Assembly (NCBI RefSeq): GCF_010671605.1
Contig: NZ_JAABOO010000001.1
Span: 992,001 to 1,056,000, forward strand
Direction of reading: 5' to 3'
Source: Leptobacterium flavescens
GTDB lineage: Bacteria; Bacteroidota; Bacteroidia; Flavobacteriales; Flavobacteriaceae
Length of the DNA stretch: 64,000 bases
Of the stretch, positions 36,908 to 44,911 are shown in pieces. Below the pieces are notes generated by a model, which saw only the letters and a list, made by a program, of their open reading frames with translations, searched no databases and was not told the origin of the DNA. Each line of letters starts with the position of its first letter. Position 1 is the stretch's first letter. A program made the position numbers and the translations under genes.

Positions 36908-37224
36908 TAAACCGTTAACTGAAGCTATAAAAACGTTAAACTTTGTTAAAAATAATGAGATTCGAGCCTGCTATTTTAATCAAAAACCGGATTTAATAAT
37001 ACTATTTTAACTCATAATCCAATTATTCCATTCAATATAGAATATATTACATAAGTTGACTTTTATTAATGATTCTTATTCTTTCCCAATTTTACCGCTA
37101 TTTACGTAGCGGGTATTTTCTGTATAAAACTTGACTTTTATTACCCATTTTCTCTCTCAACACCTGTATTTTCAGGCTTTAATGCGATTGGCTATCTTTA
37201 TATTGAAGTATAAAATAACCGGTA
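36908..37224. other. 317-bp AT-rich intergenic region
   Basis: No gene is supported. A weak -7-like box TATCTTTA lies near 37193, about 30 bp before the peptidase ATG. The rest is low-complexity AT-rich sequence with no hairpin I trust. Confidence 0.5.
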
Positions 37225-39516
37225 ATGAAACTGAAAAAAAACCAACTAGTTTCCTGCCTTTTGGCATCGTTTTTTTGTCTTATCTTCAGCTCTTCTTCCT
37301 ATGCTCAGGAGAGTATTACCAAAGAAGATTATCAACGGGCAAAATCGTTTTTATGGGAAAATATCAATAACAAAAAAGCTTTTAACCTCAGGATCTTTCC
37401 GAATTGGTTCTCGAACAATACAGGTTTTTGGTATTTAAAATACAGCAAGGAAGGTAAAGCCTTTAAAAAGGTACTATTTGCCAATGCTGAGGAAGAAGCA
37501 CTTTTCGACCACTCCAGGCTGGCAGAAAAAATAGCTACACTCACTAAAAAGGAAGTTAAGGCTACTGAGCTGCCTTTTAATTTTGTGGAATATGTTGACA
37601 AAGATCATCTGGAATTCAGATTGAATAACAAAACCTATGTACTGGATCTCGGCTCTTACGATTTAAAGGCCAAGAAAAAAGAAGAAAGTCGCAACGCTTT
37701 CGAAACTACATCCCCTGATGGGAAATGGGTTGCTTATTCCGAAAACTACAACCTCTATCTAAAATCGACAGAGACCGGAGAAGTAAAACAACTCAGCCGT
37801 GACGGTTATAAAAATTACGAATATGCCAGTTTTTATGGCTGGTATGATCTGATGGAAGGTGAGAACGGGAACAGACCCAAACGATTCTTTGTATCCTGGT
37901 CTCCCGATTCCAAATATATCCAGACTTCTATTTGCGATCTTCGGTATGCCGATAAAATGTATATGCTGGATTTCAGTATAGATTCGCTCTACAGGCCTAA
38001 ATTACTATCATATTACAGAGGTTCTCCGGGAGATACGACCATGGTTCATATGAAGCCTGTTTTCTTCGATATAGAGAACAGCAAAGAGATCACTCCCGAG
38101 CTTCCGCGAAACACACATATCAACGCTCCTTCCTATAGCTGGGGTAAAAACAGCGGGGAAGTATTCGTAAGCTATGATGAAAGAGGATATCAAAAAAGTC
38201 ACCTTTTAAAATTAGATCTGAAAAGCAACAGTAAGAACCTTCTTCATACGGAAACCAGTAACACCAATATCGATAATTTCGATTACTGGATCCTGGAGAA
38301 AAAGAACACCGTTATTTTTAGTTCGGAGAAAAGCGGATGGAAGCAACTCTATTCTGTTGATCTCGGAACAAAGGAAGTTACTCCACTTACCAAAGGAGAT
38401 TACTTTGTAAATAGTGTCAGTTATATAGATGAAGACAAGGGCATTGTTTATTTCCTGGCTTCCGGAAAGGAAGAAGGAAGCAATCCTTATCATCAGTATT
38501 TGTATAAAGTTGGCCTAAAAGACAAGAAAGTCAGATTGCTTACCCCGGAAAAGACCCATCATCAGATCAGTTTTTCTCGAAACGGTAAGTATTTCCTGGA
38601 TAACTTCTCTACCGTAGATAAACCGACCAAAACGGTACTCAGAAGTTCAAAGAACGGTAAAGTTGTTCTTAAAGTTTCTGAAGCCGATATAGCAGGTCTT
38701 ACCGAAGCGAACTGGACGCCTCCACAGACGTTCACCACTACGGCCAGAGATGGAAAAACTACTATTTACGGAGCTTTATGGAAGCCGACAAATTTCGACC
38801 CTTCAAAAAAATATCCCATTGTAGATGCCAGTTATACCGGGCCACATACACAGATGTATCCGGCAGGTTTCAGACAGGGGCTCAGTCATTGGGTACTGAG
38901 AAACAATCAGGCATTGGCCGAGCTGGGCTTTATTGTGGTAAGTGTTGACGGTCTGGGGTCTTCGGGAAGATCGAAAGAATTTCACAATCACTCCTACAAG
39001 AATCTGGGAGGTAACCTGGAAGATCATGTTCTGGCTATTAAATCGCTGGGTAAAAAATACAACTGGATAGATACCGACAAGGTGGGGATATTCGGGCATT
39101 CGGCAGGTGGATATGACGCAGCTCACGCCCTGCTTCAGTTCCCTGACTTTTACAAGGTAGCTGTATCCAGTTCTGCAGATCACGATCACAGAATGGAAAA
39201 AGCCTGGTGGCCTGAAATGTATATGGGATGGCCGGTAGACAAGGCTTATCATGAACAATCAAATATAACCATGGCTTCTAAGCTTAAAGGTAAATTGCTA
39301 TTGGTACACGGCGGAGTTGACAATAATGTCAACCCTTCGGCAACATTTAAGCTGGCCGAAGCGCTTATTAAAGCAGATAAAGATTTTGACTTGCTCATCA
39401 TCCCGAGCCAGAATCACGGTTATTCGGGGAAATTCAATACCTATTTCACCAAGAGGAAATGGAATTATTTTATTGAGCACCTCAGAGGGATCCAACCTCT
39501 GTGGAATTTTGATTAA
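37225..39516 (+). CDS. S9 family peptidase, dipeptidyl peptidase IV-like
   Basis: The 763-residue protein has a signal peptide ending SYA-Q near residue 28, so it is exported. Residues of about 100-500 form the DPP IV-type beta-propeller, and residues of about 510-763 form the alpha/beta-hydrolase domain. The catalytic triad is Ser626 in GHSAGGY, Asp699 in GGVDNNV and His731 in QNHGYSG. It should release N-terminal dipeptides or short peptides, commonly with proline at position two. It has its own strong terminator and is probably monocistronic. Among S9 enzymes the GxSxGGY form with HSA instead of WSY is a variant, so substrate preference may differ from true DPP IV. Confidence 0.92.
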   Translation: MKLKKNQLVSCLLASFFCLIFSSSSYAQESITKEDYQRAKSFLWENINNKKAFNLRIFPNWFSNNTGFWYLKYSKEGKAFKKVLFANAEEEALFDHSRLAEKIATLTKKEVKATELPFNFVEYVDKDHLEFRLNNKTYVLDLGSYDLKAKKKEESRNAFETTSPDGKWVAYSENYNLYLKSTETGEVKQLSRDGYKNYEYASFYGWYDLMEGENGNRPKRFFVSWSPDSKYIQTSICDLRYADKMYMLDFSIDSLYRPKLLSYYRGSPGDTTMVHMKPVFFDIENSKEITPELPRNTHINAPSYSWGKNSGEVFVSYDERGYQKSHLLKLDLKSNSKNLLHTETSNTNIDNFDYWILEKKNTVIFSSEKSGWKQLYSVDLGTKEVTPLTKGDYFVNSVSYIDEDKGIVYFLASGKEEGSNPYHQYLYKVGLKDKKVRLLTPEKTHHQISFSRNGKYFLDNFSTVDKPTKTVLRSSKNGKVVLKVSEADIAGLTEANWTPPQTFTTTARDGKTTIYGALWKPTNFDPSKKYPIVDASYTGPHTQMYPAGFRQGLSHWVLRNNQALAELGFIVVSVDGLGSSGRSKEFHNHSYKNLGGNLEDHVLAIKSLGKKYNWIDTDKVGIFGHSAGGYDAAHALLQFPDFYKVAVSSSADHDHRMEKAWWPEMYMGWPVDKAYHEQSNITMASKLKGKLLLVHGGVDNNVNPSATFKLAEALIKADKDFDLLIIPSQNHGYSGKFNTYFTKRKWNYFIEHLRGIQPLWNFD

Positions 39517-39560
39517 GGATGTATTCTCATCATTAAATTTTAATTATTCATTTTGAGTTA

Positions 39561-39587
39561 AGTCGGCCTTCGGGCCGGCTTTTTTTA
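39561..39587 (+). terminator. Rho-independent terminator after S9 peptidase
   Basis: An 8-bp GC-rich stem (AGTCGGCC with GGCCGGCT) closed by a TTCG tetraloop is followed by seven T residues. Confidence 0.94.
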
Positions 39588-39755
39588 TCTTCATCACCTC
39601 ACCTGAAAAATAATTTAATGGCCACCCGGGAAAAGATTTTAATTCTACGCAATTAGTTTGTAGTTTTGAAAGTCTGGGTGACTTCATAAAGTGAGTTAAA
39701 CACCGGCTTTCTTTTATACCCGTTTTGCAAATACTTTAATTCTTAAAAAACAATA

Positions 39756-42584
39756 ATGTCTGATCAGAAACGACTCTTTTTACTCGATGCTTACGCTTTA
39801 ATTTTCAGGGGATATTACGCATTTATCAAGAATCCGCGTATCAATTCGAAAGGAATGGATACTTCGGCCATAATGGGTTTTACCAATTCTCTTCTGGATG
39901 TGATCAAAAGGGAGAAACCCGACCACCTGGCCGTATGTTTCGACAGAGGCGGAAGCGTTTCCAGAACAGAAATGTTTGAAGAGTACAAAGCCAACAGGCA
40001 GGAAACTCCGGAGGCCATTAAAATAGCAGTACCCTATATCGAAAAGATACTGAAGGCTATGAATATCCCGGTGATGGTAAAGGAGGGTTACGAGGCTGAT
40101 GATATTATTGGGACCCTGGCCAAAAAGGCAGAAAAGCAAGGCTATAAAACCTTTATGGTAACCCCCGATAAGGACTTTGCCCAACTGGTGTCTGATAATA
40201 TTTTTATGTATCGCCCGCCCAGAATGGGAAATACTTATGAAGTATGGGGAATTCCGGAGGTAAAAGAAAAATTCGGAGTGGAAAATCCCGAGCAGGTGAT
40301 CGACTTTCTGGGAATGATGGGGGATTCTGTAGATAATATTCCGGGGTTACCCGGAGTCGGGGAGAAAACCGCAAAAAAATTCCTGGCACAATACGGAAGC
40401 ATGGAAAACCTGCTGGCCAATACCCATGAGCTTAAAGGTAAAATGAAAGAGAAAGTAGAAGCCAATGCAGAACTGGGGATCCTGTCTAAAAAGCTGGCCA
40501 GAATTATGCTGGATGTTCCGGTAGAGTTTGATGAGACCGAATTTGAATTCTCCGATCCCAATATTGAAGAGGTAAAGCAGATATTTATGGAGCTTGAATT
40601 CAGGAGGCTTACAGAAAATTTCCTGAAGACCTTTGCACCTCAGCAGCAAGCTGCATCGGAAGTGCCTGCTTCTGCAAAAAAAGCAGCTACTCCCGAGAAC
40701 ACACAATTCGATCTTTTTAATATGCCGGGAAGCGGCACCGCAGATGTCAGCACTGCATCCGTATCCGGATTTAATACAGTAGCAAACACCAAACACCTGT
40801 ATCAATATGTAGATACTTCCCTGGCCAGGAAAATACTAATGGAAAAGCTGATGCAACAATCCAGTGTATGCTTCGATACCGAAACAACGAGTATAAAGGC
40901 TCTGGAAGCCGACCTCGTAGGTATTGCTTTTTCCTGGGAAGAGAAAAAAGGATATTATGTTTCGATTCCGGAAGACCGGGAAGAAGCTCAAAAGATCCTG
41001 GAAGAGTTGCGTCCGTTTTTCGAAGCCGAAGGGATCGAGAAAATAGGGCAAAACCTGAAATACGACATCAAAGTACTTTCCAATTACGGTATCCCTGTAA
41101 AAGGAAAGATCTTCGATACTATGATAGCCCATTATCTAATTAACCCTGATATGAGGCATAATATGGATGTCCTGGCGGAAACCTATCTTAACTATCAGCC
41201 TGTTTCCATTACGGAACTCATAGGTAAAAAAGGAAAGAATCAGGGGTCTATGAGGGATGTGGAGCTATCCAGGCAAACGGAATACGCTGTTGAAGATTCC
41301 GATATTACCCTGCAGTTAAAGAACCATTTTCAGAAAGAACTGGAAAGCGGGAACGTGACCAAGCTCTTTAACGAAGTTGAAGTCCCGCTTGTAAGTGTAC
41401 TTACTTCTATGGAGATTGAGGGTATCAGAGTGAACACCGATTTTCTCAGTGAATTATCAGAAGAGCTAACCAAAGACATTAATCGTCTGGAAAAAGGGAT
41501 CTATGAACAGGCCGGAGAAGAGTTTAACCTGGCATCACCAAAACAGCTGGGGCCCATTCTTTTCGATAAGCTAAAGCTTGTAGATAAACCCAAGAAAACC
41601 AAGACAGGGCAATATTCTACGGCAGAAGATGTCCTTTCCTATCTGGCTAAGGACCATCAGATCGTTGCCGATATCCTGGAGTGGCGTTCCTATAAAAAAT
41701 TACAAAGCACTTATGTGGATGCACTACCAAATGAGATCAACCCAAAAACCAAAAGGATTCACACGGTTTATGCCCAGGCGGTAGCTGCCACGGGACGTTT
41801 GAGCTCCAACAATCCGAATCTTCAGAATATCCCTATCAGGACGGAGAGAGGTCGGCAGGTAAGAAAGGCTTTTATCCCCAGAAGTGAAGACTATGTGCTT
41901 CTGGCCGCGGATTATTCCCAGATAGAACTCCGTATTATTGCAGCTTTAAGCGAAGAAGAAAATATGATCAAAGCCTTCCAGAATGGTGAGGATATTCATG
42001 CTGCCACAGCAGCTAAGGTTTTCGGGGTTCCTCTGGAAGAAGTTAGCAGGGAACAGCGTGGTAATGCAAAGACCGTGAATTTCGGTATCATATATGGGGT
42101 ATCGGCTTTCGGGTTGAGTAATCAGACCACCCTAAGCAGAAGTGAAGCCAAAGAATTGATAGATACTTATTATAAAACCTATCCTAAACTTCGCAGCTAT
42201 ATCAGCAATCAGATAGATTTTGCTCGGGAGAACGGTTATGTAGAGACTATTCTTGAAAGAAGGCGTTATCTGAAAGATATCAATTCCAGGAATGCAGTGG
42301 TACGCGGAGCGGCAGAACGAAATGCCGTTAATGCGCCTATTCAGGGAAGTGCGGCAGATATTATAAAGATCGCTATGATCAACATCCATAAAAAACTGGA
42401 GGAAGAGAATTTTAAAACCAAAATGTTGCTTCAGGTACATGATGAATTGGTATTTGACGCCTATAAACCGGAACTGGAGGCCGTTCAGACCCTCATCAAA
42501 ACAGAGATGGAGAATGCCTATAAACTAAGCGTCCCGCTAGATGTTGAGATCGGGATTGGCGAGAACTGGCTGGAAGCACATTAA
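39756..42584 (+). CDS. polA: DNA polymerase I
   Basis: The 942-residue protein contains all three PolA domains. The 5'-3' exonuclease/flap domain (about 1-290) has LLDAYALIFRGYYAF and DDIIGTLA. The 3'-5' exonuclease (about 340-530) has the intact metal-binding motif FDTETTS, so proofreading is probably active. The polymerase domain (about 560-942) has RLSSNNPNLQNIP, DYSQIELRIIA and QVHDELVFD. It fills gaps during Okazaki fragment processing and excision repair. A TAGTTTTG -7 box lies at 39661-39668. The stop codon lies within the first unit of an intergenic repeat block. Confidence 0.97.
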   Translation: MSDQKRLFLLDAYALIFRGYYAFIKNPRINSKGMDTSAIMGFTNSLLDVIKREKPDHLAVCFDRGGSVSRTEMFEEYKANRQETPEAIKIAVPYIEKILKAMNIPVMVKEGYEADDIIGTLAKKAEKQGYKTFMVTPDKDFAQLVSDNIFMYRPPRMGNTYEVWGIPEVKEKFGVENPEQVIDFLGMMGDSVDNIPGLPGVGEKTAKKFLAQYGSMENLLANTHELKGKMKEKVEANAELGILSKKLARIMLDVPVEFDETEFEFSDPNIEEVKQIFMELEFRRLTENFLKTFAPQQQAASEVPASAKKAATPENTQFDLFNMPGSGTADVSTASVSGFNTVANTKHLYQYVDTSLARKILMEKLMQQSSVCFDTETTSIKALEADLVGIAFSWEEKKGYYVSIPEDREEAQKILEELRPFFEAEGIEKIGQNLKYDIKVLSNYGIPVKGKIFDTMIAHYLINPDMRHNMDVLAETYLNYQPVSITELIGKKGKNQGSMRDVELSRQTEYAVEDSDITLQLKNHFQKELESGNVTKLFNEVEVPLVSVLTSMEIEGIRVNTDFLSELSEELTKDINRLEKGIYEQAGEEFNLASPKQLGPILFDKLKLVDKPKKTKTGQYSTAEDVLSYLAKDHQIVADILEWRSYKKLQSTYVDALPNEINPKTKRIHTVYAQAVAATGRLSSNNPNLQNIPIRTERGRQVRKAFIPRSEDYVLLAADYSQIELRIIAALSEEENMIKAFQNGEDIHAATAAKVFGVPLEEVSREQRGNAKTVNFGIIYGVSAFGLSNQTTLSRSEAKELIDTYYKTYPKLRSYISNQIDFARENGYVETILERRRYLKDINSRNAVVRGAAERNAVNAPIQGSAADIIKIAMINIHKKLEEENFKTKMLLQVHDELVFDAYKPELEAVQTLIKTEMENAYKLSVPLDVEIGIGENWLEAH

Positions 42585-42722
42585 TTGGATTTGCCTCCGG
42601 AAGGGGGAAAACAAGAGTTGCATTAATTAGATTGTCCCCTTGAGGATTTTGTTCTTCCCTGGAGGGGAGAAAACAAGAGGGTTATTAATTGGATTGTCCC
42701 CTTGAGGGGACCATAGGGGTGT
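42580..42722. repeat. Intergenic repeat cluster after polA
   Basis: ATTAATTGGATT-type segments recur at 42580, 42622 and 42684. The last two are followed by TTGTCCCCTTGAGG, and AAAACAAGAG is also repeated. The final unit (42693-42722) is a complete REP-like element with an inner TCCCC-TTGA-GGGGA hairpin and a terminal AGGGGTGT. Confidence 0.85.
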
Positions 42723-42740
42723 AAAGAAGTTTCATTTAAC

Positions 42741-43108
42741 ATGAAAACAAAATCATTCCATATGACCCTAAACTAAAGGAACTCGCCAAAAGTTTAAGAA
42801 AGAACAGTACTTTATCTGAAGTACTTCTTTGGCAGAAAATCAAACAACGTGCATATGGGTTTCAGTTTCACAGACAGGTTCCAATGTTAGATTATATTGT
42901 TGATTTCTATTGTCACGAATTAAAATTAGTAATAGAAATTGATGGGAATAGTCATGATCATAAATATTTTTATGATATGAAAAGGCAAGGTCGGTTAGAA
43001 GCTTATGGTGTAAGGTTTCTAAGGTTTTCAAATGCGGAAGTAAAAAATAATATGTTCGGTGTCCTACTCGCATTAGAGGAAACTATAGAACAATTGAAAA
43101 ATGATTAA
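42741..43108 (+). pseudogene. DUF559 (Vsr-like PD-(D/E)XK endonuclease) gene, frameshifted near its start
   Basis: From 42743 onward one frame encodes a nearly complete DUF559 protein, including IIPYDPKLKELAKSLRKN, LSEVLLWQKIK, FHRQVPMLDYIVDFYC and the core IEIDG with a downstream RFLRF strand. The only nearby ATG (42741) is in another frame, giving MKTKSFHMTLN and then a stop at 42774. Adding one A to the AAAA run after that ATG would join the frames and give MKNKIIPYDP and about 122 residues. The gene is therefore either disrupted by a 1-base loss or translated by slippage on the A-run. A start at 42884 would discard the conserved N-terminal third. Family membership is clear; activity is doubtful. 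Confidence 0.8.
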
Positions 43109-43109
43109 A

Positions 43110-43140
43110 ACACCCCTGTAAGCCCCCTCAAGGGGACAAT
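43110..43140. repeat. REP-like element, inverted copy
   Basis: The reverse complement of this segment matches 42693-42722 apart from a few positions. It contains CCCCTCAAGGGG, able to form a small hairpin. Confidence 0.85.
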
Positions 43141-43170
43141 TTAAATTTCTTTATACAATAATTTGCAACA

Positions 43171-44874
43171 ATGTCAACCCGAATATCCAGATTATTACTT
43201 ACAACAAACTTTTTAATAACTACAATTGTTTTTTCTCAAAAGCTATCGATTGAAGATAGAAGAATTATAGATTCATTAAAAAAACTGGATTATAAAGAAA
43301 TATATACCTCTTTTAAAAAAGTTGAGAATGACTCTATTAAAGCATTTGTTTTTGCTCAGGCTTATTTAGAGAAAGGAAAGGAAGAAAAAGACAGTATCAA
43401 AATTGCAAACGCATATAGTCAACTAAACTTCATCACAAATAATCCATATGTATCAATACGTCTTGGCGACAGCATAATCCATTACACTAAAAATCTAAAA
43501 CATAAAGATTATCCTTCACTGGGCTATTTGATAAAAGCTGGTGAATACTATTTTCTAGGCAAATACAAGTTAGCGTTAGATAATTACATTATTACCTATA
43601 AATACCTGGAAGAAAATGAAAACGTACAATATCGTTTGGCAGTAAAAACAGAGATAGCAGGACTTAAAAATATTCTGGGATTATATGAAGAAGCCTTTTT
43701 TGAATTCAAAGACATCCTGAAATTGGTCATAAACGATAGTCTTAACGAATATTATAATGATAATTATTTAACAACTTTATTAAACTTAACAAGTTTATAT
43801 AATTCATTAGACAAATTGGATTCGGCAGGTATCCTTATAAAAGAGGGTATACATAAAAGTCTCGCATTAAAGGACACTTCGAAATATTATGAATTCATCA
43901 CTGCTGGAGGTTTTAATGAATATTTTAAAGGGAATTATCAGGCTGCCATTGATAGTTTAGATAAAGCTTTTCCTTATGATAATGATCAAAACGCAAGAAT
44001 TAATTATTATCTATACAAAGGAAAAATAGCAAAAAACCTCGGTAAGCCAGAAGAAGCCATCACTCATTTTAAAAAACTCGATTCTATTTATGAAATCCAT
44101 CAAGATCCAGTAAGAGAATTACCGGAAGTATATAAAACCTTTGTAGATTATTACAAAGAAAAAAACGACATTAAAAATCAATTAAAATATTTAGACAAGT
44201 TAATTTCTGCGGATAGTATCCTAGATGCTAACTTTAGATTTCTCAATAAAAACATTCAAAAACATTATGATATTCCTCAATTGTTATCGGAAAAGGAACA
44301 TTTAATTCTAAAACTAAAAACTGAGAAAAAACAATCGGATATTGGTTTGATTATTCTGGGAAGCTCTATCATATTGTTGGGAAGTTTTCTTTTTTACTAT
44401 GTCAAAAGGCAGAAATCCTATAAAAAACGTTTTAAAGAGGTTTTCAATGATGAACCTGATCGGAAATATGAAAAAACAAAAGCTTCTCCGGAAATCAAAG
44501 GAGTTTCCTTGGAATTAATAACTGAAATCAGAAATGGTTTATTAGAATTTGAGGATAAAAAAGGCTTTTTAAACAGCAAAACAACCTTAAACAGCTTATC
44601 TAAAAAACTGGACACCAATACTAACTACCTTTCTAAGATCATTAATTTCTACGAGCAGAAAAACTTCAGCAATTACCTCAACGATCTTAGAATTGAGTAT
44701 GCAATAAAACAACTCAAAACAGATCCCCAATTCCAGTTATATTCCATTAAGGGGATTGCTCAGGAAGTAGGGTTTAACAGTGGAGAGTCCTTTTCAAAAG
44801 CCTTCTATAAACGAACAGGGATCTACCCCTCATACTTTTTAAAACAATTGAAAAAAATCAAAACACCCCTGTAA
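43171..44874 (+). CDS. Membrane-bound TPR protein with AraC-type DNA-binding domain
   Basis: The 567-residue protein has a signal peptide ending VFS-Q near residue 23, a TPR-like helical region (about 40-370, including FNEYFKGNYQAAIDSLDKAF and EEAITHFKKLDSIYEIH), one membrane span near 393-412 and a cytoplasmic AraC-type domain (about 443-567). The two helix-turn-helix units are TLNSLSKKLDTNTNYLSKII and IKGIAQEVGFNSGESFSKAFYKRTG. The topology suggests a one-component sensor whose periplasmic TPR part controls DNA binding. Its last residues and stop (KTPL) are encoded by a REP-like repeat copy. It has a close paralogue at 62536. No target genes are identified. Confidence 0.88.
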   Translation: MSTRISRLLLTTNFLITTIVFSQKLSIEDRRIIDSLKKLDYKEIYTSFKKVENDSIKAFVFAQAYLEKGKEEKDSIKIANAYSQLNFITNNPYVSIRLGDSIIHYTKNLKHKDYPSLGYLIKAGEYYFLGKYKLALDNYIITYKYLEENENVQYRLAVKTEIAGLKNILGLYEEAFFEFKDILKLVINDSLNEYYNDNYLTTLLNLTSLYNSLDKLDSAGILIKEGIHKSLALKDTSKYYEFITAGGFNEYFKGNYQAAIDSLDKAFPYDNDQNARINYYLYKGKIAKNLGKPEEAITHFKKLDSIYEIHQDPVRELPEVYKTFVDYYKEKNDIKNQLKYLDKLISADSILDANFRFLNKNIQKHYDIPQLLSEKEHLILKLKTEKKQSDIGLIILGSSIILLGSFLFYYVKRQKSYKKRFKEVFNDEPDRKYEKTKASPEIKGVSLELITEIRNGLLEFEDKKGFLNSKTTLNSLSKKLDTNTNYLSKIINFYEQKNFSNYLNDLRIEYAIKQLKTDPQFQLYSIKGIAQEVGFNSGESFSKAFYKRTGIYPSYFLKQLKKIKTPL

Positions 44875-44893
44875 GTCCCCTCAAGGAGACAAT
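44863..44893. repeat. REP-like element overlapping the regulator stop codon
   Basis: This is the third copy of the element, in the same orientation as 43110-43140 with two or three differences. It supplies the final codons and stop of the preceding regulator. Confidence 0.85.
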
Positions 44894-44911
44894 TACGATA
44901 ATATTAATTCC

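Larger units (their letters stand above)
42693..43140. mobile_element. Candidate REP-flanked DUF559 cassette
   Basis: Two roughly 30-bp copies of one element face each other, at 42693-42722 and 43110-43140. Outer ends read ATTGTCCCCTTGAGG inward; inner ends read AGGGGTGT. They frame only the DUF559 gene, 18 bp before its ATG and 1 bp after its stop. A third copy, in the same orientation as the second, lies at 44863-44893. The layout resembles a tiny mobile unit with terminal inverted repeats. No convincing target-site duplication is seen, so mobility is a hypothesis. Confidence 0.5.

Noticed and set aside
42884-43108. Start of the DUF559 protein at the internal methionine
   Set aside because: It would remove conserved residues (LSEVLLWQKIK, FHRQ) that are clearly encoded upstream in the same frame.
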